Shown piece after piece: positions 42,215 through 51,322 of a stretch of 64,000 nt of DNA. A program made the position numbers and the translations under genes. The notes under the pieces are model-generated. The model had not been told where the DNA came from. It did not search any database and was given only the letters and a program-made list of their open reading frames with translations. Location of the stretch: NCBI GenBank assembly GCA_002412795.1, contig DHVS01000038.1, forward strand, positions 135,078 to 199,077. The letters run 5' to 3'. Numbering within the stretch: position 1 is the first letter of the stretch; the number at the start of each line of letters is the position of its first letter. The stretch comes from a bacterium UBP2_UBA5202 (GTDB lineage Bacteria; Edwardsbacteria; AC1; EtOH8).

Positions 42215-43216
42215 ATGAAAAAACCAAAGATCACCATCATCTTCACCGGCGGGACCATCGCCATGAAAGCCAGCAGGCGGAAGGGCGGGGCGGTGCCGGC
42301 CCTCAAGGGAAAAGACCTTTTGCGCCAGGTGCCAGGGATCGCCGGGATCGCCGCGGTCACGGTCCACGACTTCGGCCAGTATCCCGGTCCGCACATGACC
42401 CCCGGGCTGATGCTGGAGCTTTCGCAGCTGGTCAAAAAATGCCTTTCCCAAAAGGACATCACCGGCGTGATCATCACCCACGGCACCGATACCCTGGAGG
42501 AGACCGCCTTCTTTTTGGACCTGTGCCTCAATTCCCAGAAACCGGTGGTGGCGGTTGGCGCCATGAAGGACTGCACCGAGCTGGGCTGGGACGGGCCCTC
42601 CAACCTGATGGGCGCGGTGCGCACCGCCCTCTCCCCCCAGTCAAGGGGCAAGGGGGTGCTGGTGTTCCTTAACAACACCATCAACTCGGCCGGCGAAGTT
42701 ACCAAGACCAGCACCGATTCCTTTGAGACCTTCCGCAGTCCCGATCTGGGCCCCCTGGGCTGGGTGGACCAGGACCGGGTGCTGTTCTACCGCCAGCCGC
42801 TGTACCGGGAATATCATCCGGCCAAAAAGATTGAGCCCCGGGTGGACCTGTTCAAGATGGCGGTGGGCATGGACGACCGGCTGATCAGGTATTCGGTTGA
42901 TTCCGGCGCCCTGGGGCTGGTGATAGAGGGCATGGGCCGGGGCAACGTGCCGCCTTCGGTGGTGCCGGGGATAGAATACGCCGTCAAAAAAGGTCTGCCG
43001 GTGGTGCTTTGCACCCGCTGCATCGGCGGCCGGGTGCTGGATACTTACGCCTACCAGGGAGGCGGAGCCCAGCTCCGGAAGCTCGGCATCATCCTGGGCG
43101 GGCACCTGCCGGGACAGAAGGCCCGGATCAAGCTGATGATCCTGCTGGGGCAGGGCTTGTCCATTGAACAAATAAAACAAGCTTTTGAGTGCTTGGAATA
43201 TGGGTGCAGTAAATAA
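42215..43216 (+). CDS. ansA: L-asparaginase (type I, cytoplasmic)
   Basis: 333 residues. Both catalytic signatures are intact: IIFTGGTIAMK (Thr14 region, nucleophile) and IITHGTDTLEETAFFL (Thr-Asp pair); the third helper region VAVGAMKDCTELGWDGPSNL is also typical. It hydrolyses asparagine to aspartate and ammonia. No signal peptide, so it is the cytoplasmic class. Ribosome site weak (TTGAAGCAAA). The next gene on the strand, an FAD-linked dehydrogenase, starts 32 nt after the stop and may be co-transcribed. Confidence 0.92.
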   Translation: MKKPKITIIFTGGTIAMKASRRKGGAVPALKGKDLLRQVPGIAGIAAVTVHDFGQYPGPHMTPGLMLELSQLVKKCLSQKDITGVIITHGTDTLEETAFFLDLCLNSQKPVVAVGAMKDCTELGWDGPSNLMGAVRTALSPQSRGKGVLVFLNNTINSAGEVTKTSTDSFETFRSPDLGPLGWVDQDRVLFYRQPLYREYHPAKKIEPRVDLFKMAVGMDDRLIRYSVDSGALGLVIEGMGRGNVPPSVVPGIEYAVKKGLPVVLCTRCIGGRVLDTYAYQGGGAQLRKLGIILGGHLPGQKARIKLMILLGQGLSIEQIKQAFECLEYGCSK

Positions 43217-43248
43217 CCAACGCAAAACAATTTTATCCGGGCGTTATA

Positions 43249-44652
43249 ATGAAAGAATATCCTGTTCTTGATCCGAAGATCACCGGAAAGCTGAAGGCCA
43301 TCGTCGGGGAGAAATACCTGATAACCACGGACGACGACAAGGAGCCCTATTCCCACGACGAGACACTGAACCACAAATTCATGCCGGCTGTTGTGGCCAA
43401 ACCCGGCAATACGTACGAGGTCTCGGCCATAATGAAACTGGCCAGTTCCGAAAAGATCCCGGTCACTCCCCGGGGGGCCGGCACCGGACTTTCCGGCGGG
43501 GCCCTGCCGGTCTGCGGCGGCATTGTGCTTTCGCTGGAGCGGCTGAACCAGATACTGGAGATCGACGGGGAGAACCTGATGGCCGTCACCCAGCCGGCGG
43601 TGATCACCCAAACCCTGCAACTGGCGGCGGAGGAGAAGGGGCTGTTCTACCCCCCGGACCCGGCCAGCCTGGATTCCTGTTCCATCGGGGGCAACATCGC
43701 CGAGAACGCGGGCGGCCCAAGGGCCTTCAAATACGGGGTCACCCGGCACTACCTGTGCGGGATGGAGGCGGTCTGGCCCAACGGGGAGGTATCGCGGCTG
43801 GGGGGCAAGACCATCAAGAACGTTTCGGGCTACGACCTGATGCACCTGATCTGCGGGTCGGAGGGGACCCTGGCGGTGGTCACCGAGATCACCCTGCGCC
43901 TGGTGCCCAAGCCGCCGCTGGCGGTGGACCTGATGATCCCCTTCTCCTCGATCGAAGACGCCGTGCGGGCCTGCACCGCGGTGATTAGGGGCCGGATCAT
44001 CCCGGCCACCATGGAATTCATGGAGCAGAAGGCGGTGCTGGCGGCGGAGAAATTCCTGGAAAAACGGGCGCCGTTCCGCGAGGCCGAGGCGCATCTGCTG
44101 GTGCAGCTGGACGGCGACGACCGGAAAACGCTGACCGCCGATTACGAAAAGATCGGCAGGATAGTCTCGGACTTCGGGGCGCTGGATTTGCTGGTGGCCG
44201 AGGACCGGCCGTCGCGCGACCGGATATGGGAGATGCGGCGCTGCATGGCCGACGCCCTGACCCAAATGAGCCCGGTGCGCGAGCGCGAGGATGTGGTGGT
44301 GCCGCGGGCCGCCATCCCGGCCCTGTTCCGGAAGCTGAAGGGCCTGTCGGAAAAGCACGGGGCGGAGATCATCTCCTACGGCCACATCGGCGATGGCAAC
44401 GTCCACGTCAACATCATGAAGCAGGGGATGGCGCCGGAGGCCTGGGAGAAAATGCTTCCCACCCTATTGGACGGGCTGTTCCGCGGGGTGATGGCGCTGG
44501 GGGGAACGATCTCCGGCGAGCACGGAATCGGTTACGTCAAGAAGAAATATCTGCCTTTGGCCATCGACGCCCCGGCCCTGGTGATGATGAAGGCGGTGAA
44601 GAAAGCCTGGGACCCGGACGGGATATTGAACCCCGAGAAGATATTTCTGTAG
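43249..44652 (+). CDS. glcD: FAD-linked 2-hydroxyacid (glycolate/D-lactate) dehydrogenase, GlcD-like
   Basis: 467 residues. N-terminal PCMH-type FAD domain (VTPRGAGTGLSGGALPVCGGIVL, DSCSIGGNIAENAGGPRAFKYGVTR) and C-terminal FAD-oxidase domain (SYGHIGDGNVHVNI, GTISGEHGIGYVKKKYL). The family oxidises glycolate, D-lactate or related 2-hydroxyacids. The GlcE and GlcF partners are absent nearby, so it may work alone or with electron-transfer proteins elsewhere, as EtfAB-dependent lactate dehydrogenases do. Together with larA this could allow both lactate enantiomers to be used (inference). Rex is encoded next. Confidence 0.9.
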   Translation: MKEYPVLDPKITGKLKAIVGEKYLITTDDDKEPYSHDETLNHKFMPAVVAKPGNTYEVSAIMKLASSEKIPVTPRGAGTGLSGGALPVCGGIVLSLERLNQILEIDGENLMAVTQPAVITQTLQLAAEEKGLFYPPDPASLDSCSIGGNIAENAGGPRAFKYGVTRHYLCGMEAVWPNGEVSRLGGKTIKNVSGYDLMHLICGSEGTLAVVTEITLRLVPKPPLAVDLMIPFSSIEDAVRACTAVIRGRIIPATMEFMEQKAVLAAEKFLEKRAPFREAEAHLLVQLDGDDRKTLTADYEKIGRIVSDFGALDLLVAEDRPSRDRIWEMRRCMADALTQMSPVREREDVVVPRAAIPALFRKLKGLSEKHGAEIISYGHIGDGNVHVNIMKQGMAPEAWEKMLPTLLDGLFRGVMALGGTISGEHGIGYVKKKYLPLAIDAPALVMMKAVKKAWDPDGILNPEKIFL

Positions 44653-44701
44653 CACCATCCCACTAAAAAGCACTAAAACAATCAACACTAAACATTGTAA
44701 A

Positions 44702-44719
44702 GACATGGCGAGCCATGTC
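44702..44719. repeat. Compact GACATGGC palindrome upstream of rex
   Basis: GACATGGC-GA-GCCATGTC, same arms as the element at 32750-32828. It contains an in-frame ATG at 44705 that probably is not the real start of rex. Confidence 0.6.
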
Positions 44720-44725
44720 CCAGCC

Positions 44726-45358
44726 ATGAAAGACAAGATAAAAATACCCGAATCTGCCATCCGGCGGCTGTCCCTGTACCACCGGCATCTGGCCAGCCTG
44801 CAATCTTTGGGGGTGGAGACCATCTCCTCGCGCGAGATCGCCACGGTCTACGGCCTGGCCCCGTTCCAGGTGCGCAAGGACCTCTCCTATTTCGGCACCT
44901 TCGGCCACCGGGGGCGGGGCTATTCCATCATCAAGCTCAGGGAGAAGATCGGGAAGATCCTGGGGCTGGACCGGGCCTGGACGATGGCCCTGGTGGGGGC
45001 CGGCAACATCGGAATGGCGGTCTTCCGCTACCAGGAGCTGCGCAGCCAGGGGTTTAAGATCGCGGCGGTGTTCGACTCCGACCCCAAAAAGATAGGGAAG
45101 AAACTGGAGAGCGGGGTGGTTATAAAGGCGCTGGACCAGATACCGCACGAGGTCCAAAGGCTGGGGATCGAGCTGGGGGTGCTGGCGGTGCCCTCGGAAG
45201 CGGCCCAGGCCGCGGCCGATTCCCTGACGGCCGCCGGGGTCAAGGCCATACTCTGCTTTCCCAGCGGGCAGATCAACGTTCCCAAGGACGTGGCGGTCAA
45301 AAGAGTGAACCTGGGGGTGGACCTGGAGACTCTGAGCTATTTTCTTACCAACCGGTAA
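44726..45358 (+). CDS. rex: Redox-sensing transcriptional repressor Rex
   Basis: 210 residues. N-terminal winged helix (SAIRRLSLYHRHLASL, APFQVRKDLSYFGTFGHRGRGY) and Rossmann NADH-binding domain (MALVGAGNIGMAVFRY, IAAVFDSDPKKIG), ending with the domain-swapped helix (VDLETLSYFL). Rex binds TTGTGAA-N4-TTCACAA when NADH is low and is released by NADH, controlling fermentation and respiration genes. Start chosen at ATG 44726, because the earlier ATG at 44705 lies in a palindromic repeat; neither has a clear ribosome site. A matching operator is at 36462-36479. Confidence 0.94.
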   Translation: MKDKIKIPESAIRRLSLYHRHLASLQSLGVETISSREIATVYGLAPFQVRKDLSYFGTFGHRGRGYSIIKLREKIGKILGLDRAWTMALVGAGNIGMAVFRYQELRSQGFKIAAVFDSDPKKIGKKLESGVVIKALDQIPHEVQRLGIELGVLAVPSEAAQAAADSLTAAGVKAILCFPSGQINVPKDVAVKRVNLGVDLETLSYFLTNR

Positions 45359-45449
45359 CATACTGGGAACTGATGTTTGGGAATTGATTATAGGGGAATG
45401 ATGATTGTAACGGATCCTTGTACAATCGCACCAAATAAGGATATCACTT

Positions 45450-45896
45450 GTGGAAAATATCATAATAAGCGAATGTTCGCCGGATCAAATTGAACAGGTT
45501 TTGGAACTACAAAGTATTTGGGCGAAAGAACAGATAACCATAGGCTTTGTTCCGGCAACGCGGGAATATTTGCTTGATAAGCTTGGCCCTCTGTTCATCG
45601 TTGCTTCTGATAACGGACGGGTTGTCGGCTTCGCCTATGCCACAGCGCATATCAGCAAAGACATGGCGGTCATATCTGACGGCCAACGGTATGCCGAGAT
45701 CGATGACATATATGTTTTGGCTGAGTACAGGAGCCGTAAAATTGGCGGCAGGTTGCTGGACAAGCTGATCGAAGCTTCAAAACAGGAGGGGCTTGAGCAC
45801 TTTTATGTATATTCAGCGACAAAAGACACAGATAATATCCTAAACTTTTACCGAAAACATGGTTTCAAGTCGTGGTGCGTTCAGCTATACAGATGA
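45450..45896 (+). CDS. GNAT family N-acetyltransferase
   Basis: 148 residues. Typical GNAT layout: N-terminal helices, strand with VVGFAYATAHIS, acetyl-CoA loop region AEIDDIYVLAEYRSRKIGGRLLDKLIEAS (R/Q-x-x-G-x-A-like RSRKIGG), and the C-terminal NFYRKHGFKSW. The start is GTG with AAGGAT upstream. A small inverted repeat GATTGTA / TACAATC (45403-45427) lies before it. Substrate unknown; isolated between rex and lpd. Confidence 0.85.
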   Translation: MENIIISECSPDQIEQVLELQSIWAKEQITIGFVPATREYLLDKLGPLFIVASDNGRVVGFAYATAHISKDMAVISDGQRYAEIDDIYVLAEYRSRKIGGRLLDKLIEASKQEGLEHFYVYSATKDTDNILNFYRKHGFKSWCVQLYR

Positions 45897-46060
45897 GCGA
45901 TGCGAAAGGTATCAATTTGTTTCATTTAGAAAACCATGAAAATTCATGCATTCCGCTCCTACGCTTTGCTTCGGCGCATAGGTTGGTTACCTTATAAAAT
46001 TGCCCCGGTTCCAGCAGAATAACATTTCACACATAATATATCATCGGAGATTTGTACAGC

Positions 46061-47446
46061 ATGCAAAAGCACATCGTCGTTATTGGCGGGGGGCCGGCCG
46101 GGTACGTGGGGGCCATTCGGGCCGCCCAGCTGGGAGCCAAGGTCACATTGATCGAAAAAGAAATTTTGGGCGGCACCTGCCTTAACGTGGGATGCATACC
46201 CACCAAGGCCCTGTTGGCTTCGGCCGCGGTCTACAGCCATTTCAAATCGGCCGGGCAGTTCGGTCTGAAGGCCGACAACATCAGCTTTGACTGGGGCGCC
46301 GTGCAGAAGCGCAAGGAGCGGGTGGTCAAGAAATCCACCGCCGGGGTGGGGCTGCTGCTGAAATCCAGATCGGTGGAGGTGATTGCCGGGCAGGCCAAAT
46401 TGCTGGCCGGCAAAAAAGTTTTGGTCACGGACAATTCCGGCAATCAAAAAACGCTGGAACCCGACATGATACTGGTCGCCACCGGCTCGGAACCATTGGT
46501 GATAAACATCCCCGGAGCCGGCCTGCCCGGCGTGGTGGACAGCACCGGGGCATTAGCCTTTTCTGAAGTTCCCAAAGACCTGGTGATCATCGGCGGCGGG
46601 GTGATCGGCTGCGAGATGGCCGACATCTATTCCGCCTTCGGCTCCAAGGTCACCATGGTGGAGATGATGTCCCAGATCATTCCCGGCGAGGACGCCGAGG
46701 CGGCCAGGGTGCTGCACCAGGCGCTGTCCAAGCACGGGGTGGACATCCATCTGGAAGCCAGGGTGGAGGATATCAGGCAGGCCGGGCCCGGCCTGGCGGC
46801 GATCGTCAAATTGAAGGACGGGCAGACGCTGGAGATACCGGCCCAAAATGTCCTGGTCAGCGTGGGGCGCCGGGCTTACATCAAGAACATCGGGCTGGAG
46901 GAGGCCGGGGTGTTCATCGAGCGAAACTTCATCAAAGTGGACGCCAGGATGGAGACCAGCGTTACCGGCATCTATGCGGCCGGGGACTGCACCGGGGGCT
47001 GGCAGTTGGCCCACGTAGCCTCAGCCGAAGCAGAGGCGGCGGTGGAGAACATGATGGGGCATTCGGCCGGGCTGGACTATTCCGCCGTTCCCCGCTGCGT
47101 TTACACCCATCCCGAGATAGCCTCGGTGGGGATATTGGAGCGGCCTGAGAACAAGGAGGATATACTGGCCGGCAAGTTCCCTTTTTCGGCCAGCGGCAAG
47201 GCCGGCTGCCTGGGACAGCCCGAAGGCTTTGTAAAAGTGATCGCCGACAAGCTTACCCATGAGATCATCGGCGGGGTAATAGCAGGGCCGCAGGCCACCG
47301 AGCTGATCGCCGAGCTGGGCCTGGCGGTAAGCTCCAAACTTAAACTGGAGGAACTGATCTCCGCCATCCACGCCCACCCCACTTTGCACGAATCGGTGCG
47401 CGAGGCGGCCCTCCAGGCCCTGGGCCGGGCCATACACCTGCCGTGA
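46061..47446 (+). CDS. lpdA: Dihydrolipoyl dehydrogenase
   Basis: 461 residues. FAD-binding motif VVIGGGPAGYVGAIRAAQLG, redox-active disulfide GGTCLNVGCIPTKALL, NAD-binding motif LVIIGGGVIGCEMADIYSAFG, second FAD site GIYAAGDCTGGW, and the C-terminal active-site pair AIHAHPTLHESV. It reoxidises dihydrolipoamide of 2-oxoacid dehydrogenases or the glycine cleavage system, producing NADH; no E2 or gcv genes are adjacent. Start ATG 46061, with GGAGA 11 nt upstream; a TTG at 46052 is less likely. Confidence 0.94.
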   Translation: MQKHIVVIGGGPAGYVGAIRAAQLGAKVTLIEKEILGGTCLNVGCIPTKALLASAAVYSHFKSAGQFGLKADNISFDWGAVQKRKERVVKKSTAGVGLLLKSRSVEVIAGQAKLLAGKKVLVTDNSGNQKTLEPDMILVATGSEPLVINIPGAGLPGVVDSTGALAFSEVPKDLVIIGGGVIGCEMADIYSAFGSKVTMVEMMSQIIPGEDAEAARVLHQALSKHGVDIHLEARVEDIRQAGPGLAAIVKLKDGQTLEIPAQNVLVSVGRRAYIKNIGLEEAGVFIERNFIKVDARMETSVTGIYAAGDCTGGWQLAHVASAEAEAAVENMMGHSAGLDYSAVPRCVYTHPEIASVGILERPENKEDILAGKFPFSASGKAGCLGQPEGFVKVIADKLTHEIIGGVIAGPQATELIAELGLAVSSKLKLEELISAIHAHPTLHESVREAALQALGRAIHLP

Positions 47447-47540
47447 GGATCTTTTACCCCGGATTTCTATCCATTCTGCCCCTACGGGGCTACAATTTAC
47501 AACTTCCAGGCAAACAGCAAATATTTATTTAACAAATAGC

Positions 47541-47569
47541 TTGACACCGCCTGATTTTGGTATTATCAT
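47541..47569 (+). promoter_or_regulatory. Promoter of the PAS-GGDEF-HD gene
   Basis: TTGACA (47541-47546), 17 nt, TATCAT (47564-47569). An inverted repeat CCTGATT ... AATCAGG (47550-47576) spans the spacer and -10 and may be an operator. Confidence 0.7.
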
Positions 47570-47603
47570 AATCAGGTAACCATATGGGATATACACATAA
47601 AGG

Positions 47604-47639
47604 CCTGTTTGTGATAATCCTTTGCACAAAGACAACAGG
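47604..47639 (+). promoter_or_regulatory. Candidate antiterminator stem
   Basis: CCTGTTTGTG (47604-47613) can pair with CACA (47625-47628) and AACAGG (47634-47639). This uses the same AACAGG that forms the 5' side of the terminator stem at 47634-47644, so the two structures are mutually exclusive. Confidence 0.5.
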
Positions 47640-47713
47640 AGAGCAGCGCATACACCACCTAGTCATCTGAAGTAAAAAGAGACCGGGGCTAAAGCGGCTC
47701 TCCTGTTTTTGTG
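47634..47713 (+). terminator. Leader terminator (attenuator) before the PAS-GGDEF-HD gene
   Basis: An 11-bp perfect stem, AACAGGAGAGC (47634-47644) with GCTCTCCTGTT (47697-47707), followed by TTTGTGTTT. The 52-nt interior can fold further (CCTAGTC / GACCGGG). It lies between promoter and coding sequence, so read-through must be controlled. Confidence 0.6.
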
Positions 47714-47749
47714 TTTAGGGGTTGTAAATTTCCAAATTCAAAATAGTAT

Positions 47750-50700
47750 ATGACCCAAAACGATAAAAATAAAAAACGCCTGCTCCGCCTGGCGGCCATC
47801 CACCTTATGCCGGGCCTGGCTTTTCTGCTGTTTACCGGGCTGGTCCTGCCCCGGCTGGTGACCAGCCCGGGGCTGATGCTCCTGCTTTCATCCCTCAGCT
47901 GGGCGGCCTTTCTGACGACGGCGTTCATCCTTCTTTACCGGCACCTTAAAAATCCCCTGCACCAGGACCCGGATCATTTCTGGGGCGAGAACATGGAGAT
48001 CAGCCTGCCGGCCCTAAAACGGACGGTGGAGGACATGCAGCTGGGTGTCACCGTCTGCGACCTGACTGGAAGGATAATCTACGCCAATCCGGCCGAGGCT
48101 CAAATGCACGGTTACCAACAGCAGGACCTGATCGGGAAGGACATTGGACTGTTTGCTTCGAAAGACCAAAGACATCCCTTGGGTTTGGACGAACTCCAAA
48201 AACTCAAAAGCTGGAAGCGGGAGAGCTTCAACCTCACCAGGGAGGGGAAGATATTCCCGGTGCTGTTGATGTCCGACCTGGTCATTGACAGCCGGGGGCG
48301 GCCGGCCGCCATCGTCACCACCTGCCAGGACATCTCCGACCGCAAGCAGATCGAGCAGGACCTGCAGGAAAGCGAGCAGCAGTACCGCCAGCTGGTGGAG
48401 AGCGCCCAAGAGATGATTGTCAGCCTGTCTCCGGAGGGGCGGATCACTTTCGTCAATCAGGCCTGGCTGGCGCTCATGGGTTACAGCTGGGAACAGAACA
48501 AGGACCTGCCTTTCTGCGACACAGTGGACGCCGATTCCAGGCAGGTCTGCCGCCAGGCTTTTTTACGGGTGATGACCGGGGTAACCTGGCACAACCTGGA
48601 GATGATTTTTGTGGCGGCCGACGGCCGTGAGATCGCGGCCGAGGGCAACCTGACCCCGCAGTACCACCACGGAAAAGTGAAAGGGGCGCTGGGGGTTTTC
48701 CGGGACATCACCCAGAAGAAGGCGATAGAGGACATGCTGCGGCGCAGCGAGCACCATTACCGGATGCTGATCAAGAACGTCAGCGACATGATAGTGGTGC
48801 TGGACGCCGACGGCGCCATCCGTTACCAGAGCCCCTCGGTGGAGGCCGTCACCGGTTTCAGCTACCAGGAGAGCAAGGGCCGGACGGTTTTTGACTATAT
48901 TCACCCCGAGGATCTGGCTGCGGCGGAAAAAACATTCCGGGACCACCTTAAAAAACCGGGTCCGGTTCCCGCCCTGGAGCTGAGGATAAAAGGCAGCCAG
49001 GGGCAGTGGATCTTCGTGGAGGCCCTGGCCAACAACCTGCTGGACGATCCGGCCGTCAGCGGGATAGTGCTCAACGTCCGGGACATCACCGGGCGCAAGA
49101 AGGCCGAACAGGCCCTGCGGGAAAGCGAGGCCAAGTACCGGGAACACTTCAGCCAGGCCTCGGACGGGATCATGTTCATGCCGGCCGACGGCTCTGCCGG
49201 CATTGTCAACCAGGCGTTTGCCCGGATGCACGGCTACCAATGCCCGGCGGAAATGGAGCGGCTCCGCCTGGAGGACCTGGACACGCCCGAAACCGCCAAA
49301 CTGGCTCCGGAACGCCTGCGGCGGATGATGGCCGGCGAGACTCTGGACTTCGAGGTCGAGCATTACCACAAGGACGGGCATACTTTTTTCCTGCACGTAT
49401 CCTGCAGCCTCATCAAAATCGGGGATCGATCATACTTCCTGGGTTTTCATCACGACATCACCGGGCGCAAGAAGGCTGAGGAGGCCCTGCGCCAGAGCGA
49501 AGCCCGCTATCGCCGGCTGCTGAACAGCATCCAGTCCCCGGTGCTGGCCCTGAAAAAGGACCTGAGCATCTATTACTGCAACCGGGCCTATTCCGATTTC
49601 GTGGGCCGGCCGATCCCGGAACTGGAGGGCCGCAAACTGCCGGAGCTTTTACCCGATTTCGCCAAGACCCGGTTCTATGCCGCCTACCTTAAGGCCATCG
49701 AAACCGGGCAGGACCAGGCCGCCGAGGGCCAGGTAAAAGGAATGTACCTGAAGTCCAGGATATACTCCATGGACTGGGGGGTGCTGGCCATCTCCGAAGA
49801 CGTCACCGCCCAGCAGGCGGCGGTGGAGTCGGTGAGATACAGCGAGGAGCGGTTCCGGCTGCTGGCCGACTCGGCGGCCGACGCCATCATCAGCATAGAC
49901 CAGCAGGGCGAGATAATATTCTGGAACCAGGCGGCCGAAAAGATCTTCGGCTATACCGCGGCCCAGGCCCTGGGCCGTGATTCGGACATGCTGATCCCCG
50001 AACGTTTCCGCAAGCCACACAAACAGACCTTCAGGCGGCTGATCGAGCAGGCGCCGGCCGGAAGCCGGGCGGAGACCAACAGTCTTAAGGGCCTGCACCA
50101 GAGCGGCCGGGAGATCCCCATGGAATGGGCGCTTTCGACGGTCACGGTGGGCGGCCAGAAGATCCACACCGCCATCATCCGGGACATCACCGAGCGGGTG
50201 AAGAACGAGGAACAGCTTAAATACCTGTCCTTCCACGATTCGCTGACCGGGCTTTACAACCGGTCCTATTTTGAGGAGGAGATGCAGCGGCTGTCCAAGG
50301 CCCGGCTGGATACGGTGGGCCTGCTGATCTGCGACGTGGACGGCCTGAAACTGGTCAACGACACCATGGGGCACAAGACCGGGGACGGCCTGCTGGTGGT
50401 GATAGCCGGGATCATCACCGACGCCTGCCGCCAGGGCGACATGGTGGCCAGGATCGGGGGCGACGAGTTTGGGGCCATCCTGCCCAACTGCACCGTGGAG
50501 ATCATAGAACAGGTCTGCGCCAGGATCCGGGAGGTTACCGCCGCCTATAACAGCCAGAACCCGGAACTGCCCTTAAGCCTGTCCCTGGGCTGGGTGGTGC
50601 GGCCGGTAAAGCACCTGGACGCCAACCGGCTGTTCCACAGCGCCGATGACGAGATGTACCGGGAGAAGGTCAAGAACCATGAAATGATGGTCAACAACTT

Positions 50701-51256
50701 CATCAAGGCCCTGCAGAAAAAGAACCTGATCAGCGAGCAGGAGATCGACCGGATGGGGGACCTGATGAAGGACCTGGCCAAAGCGGCCGGGCTTAAGGGG
50801 AATTCGATCCGGGAGATGGAACTGCTGGCCCGGTATCACGACATCGGCAACGTGCTGGTGGCCGACCGGATCCTGCTGAAGGCCGGGCATTTGGACCGGA
50901 CCGAGGAGGACGAGATGAAGCGGCACTGCGAGATCGGGTACCACATAGTGATGTCCACACCGCACCTGATGCCCCATGCCGAATGGATACTCAAGCACCA
51001 TGAACGCTGGGACGGCAAGGGTTATCCCCAGGGGCTTAAGGGCGAAGAGATCCCGCTGGAATCGAGGATAGTGGCCCTGGCCGCGGCCTATAACGCCATG
51101 CGCCAGAAAAGGCCCCACGCCAAGGCCATGACCCACCAGCAGGCGGTGGATGAGATCAGGAAGGAATCCGGCAAACAGTTTGACCCGGCCCTGGTCGAGA
51201 GGTTCCTGAAACTGGCCCACAAATGGAAGGACCTGCCCGCGATCAAGGCCGAATGA
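47750..51256 (+). CDS. Membrane protein with six PAS domains, GGDEF and degenerate HD-GYP
   Basis: 1168 residues. Two N-terminal transmembrane helices (about 14-33 and 41-63), then six PAS units (about 92-205, 210-325, 330-450, 458-575, 580-690, 695-815), a GGDEF domain (GGDEF at 903-907, with the inhibitory RxxD site RQGD at 894-897), and a C-terminal HD-GYP-like region. The diguanylate cyclase half looks active. The HD-GYP half is altered: HDIGN instead of HDIGK (1030-1034) and LAAAYNAM instead of xADxFDAM, while HHERWDGKGYP is kept, so phosphodiesterase activity is doubtful. Expression seems controlled by an attenuator-like leader. No good ribosome site is visible before the ATG. Confidence 0.9.
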   Translation: MTQNDKNKKRLLRLAAIHLMPGLAFLLFTGLVLPRLVTSPGLMLLLSSLSWAAFLTTAFILLYRHLKNPLHQDPDHFWGENMEISLPALKRTVEDMQLGVTVCDLTGRIIYANPAEAQMHGYQQQDLIGKDIGLFASKDQRHPLGLDELQKLKSWKRESFNLTREGKIFPVLLMSDLVIDSRGRPAAIVTTCQDISDRKQIEQDLQESEQQYRQLVESAQEMIVSLSPEGRITFVNQAWLALMGYSWEQNKDLPFCDTVDADSRQVCRQAFLRVMTGVTWHNLEMIFVAADGREIAAEGNLTPQYHHGKVKGALGVFRDITQKKAIEDMLRRSEHHYRMLIKNVSDMIVVLDADGAIRYQSPSVEAVTGFSYQESKGRTVFDYIHPEDLAAAEKTFRDHLKKPGPVPALELRIKGSQGQWIFVEALANNLLDDPAVSGIVLNVRDITGRKKAEQALRESEAKYREHFSQASDGIMFMPADGSAGIVNQAFARMHGYQCPAEMERLRLEDLDTPETAKLAPERLRRMMAGETLDFEVEHYHKDGHTFFLHVSCSLIKIGDRSYFLGFHHDITGRKKAEEALRQSEARYRRLLNSIQSPVLALKKDLSIYYCNRAYSDFVGRPIPELEGRKLPELLPDFAKTRFYAAYLKAIETGQDQAAEGQVKGMYLKSRIYSMDWGVLAISEDVTAQQAAVESVRYSEERFRLLADSAADAIISIDQQGEIIFWNQAAEKIFGYTAAQALGRDSDMLIPERFRKPHKQTFRRLIEQAPAGSRAETNSLKGLHQSGREIPMEWALSTVTVGGQKIHTAIIRDITERVKNEEQLKYLSFHDSLTGLYNRSYFEEEMQRLSKARLDTVGLLICDVDGLKLVNDTMGHKTGDGLLVVIAGIITDACRQGDMVARIGGDEFGAILPNCTVEIIEQVCARIREVTAAYNSQNPELPLSLSLGWVVRPVKHLDANRLFHSADDEMYREKVKNHEMMVNNFIKALQKKNLISEQEIDRMGDLMKDLAKAAGLKGNSIREMELLARYHDIGNVLVADRILLKAGHLDRTEEDEMKRHCEIGYHIVMSTPHLMPHAEWILKHHERWDGKGYPQGLKGEEIPLESRIVALAAAYNAMRQKRPHAKAMTHQQAVDEIRKESGKQFDPALVERFLKLAHKWKDLPAIKAE

Positions 51257-51280
51257 CCCAATAAACTAAGCCGATCTGTC

Positions 51281-51322
51281 ACAACAAGCCGCCCGGTAAA
51301 TAAGGGCGGCTTGTTGTTTTTC
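51281..51322 (+). terminator. Terminator of the PAS-GGDEF-HD gene
   Basis: ACAACAAGCCGCCC (51281-51294) with GGGCGGCTTGTTGT (51304-51317), then TTTTTC. Confidence 0.9.

Noticed and set aside
43051..44406. 451-codon frame antisense to ansA/glcD
   Set aside because: Spans two real genes in the opposite strand and has no promoter, ribosome site or family features.
44705..44725. Upstream ATG start for rex
   Set aside because: This ATG lies inside the GACATGGC palindrome repeat; the frame from 44726 gives a normal Rex N-terminus.
47634..47713. c-di-GMP (GEMM) riboswitch upstream of the PAS-GGDEF gene
   Set aside because: Only a short CGGGGCTAAAG-like word recalls GEMM-I; the GGCAAACC-type and GCCGGGTTACC-type cores are not visible, so only an attenuator is reported.
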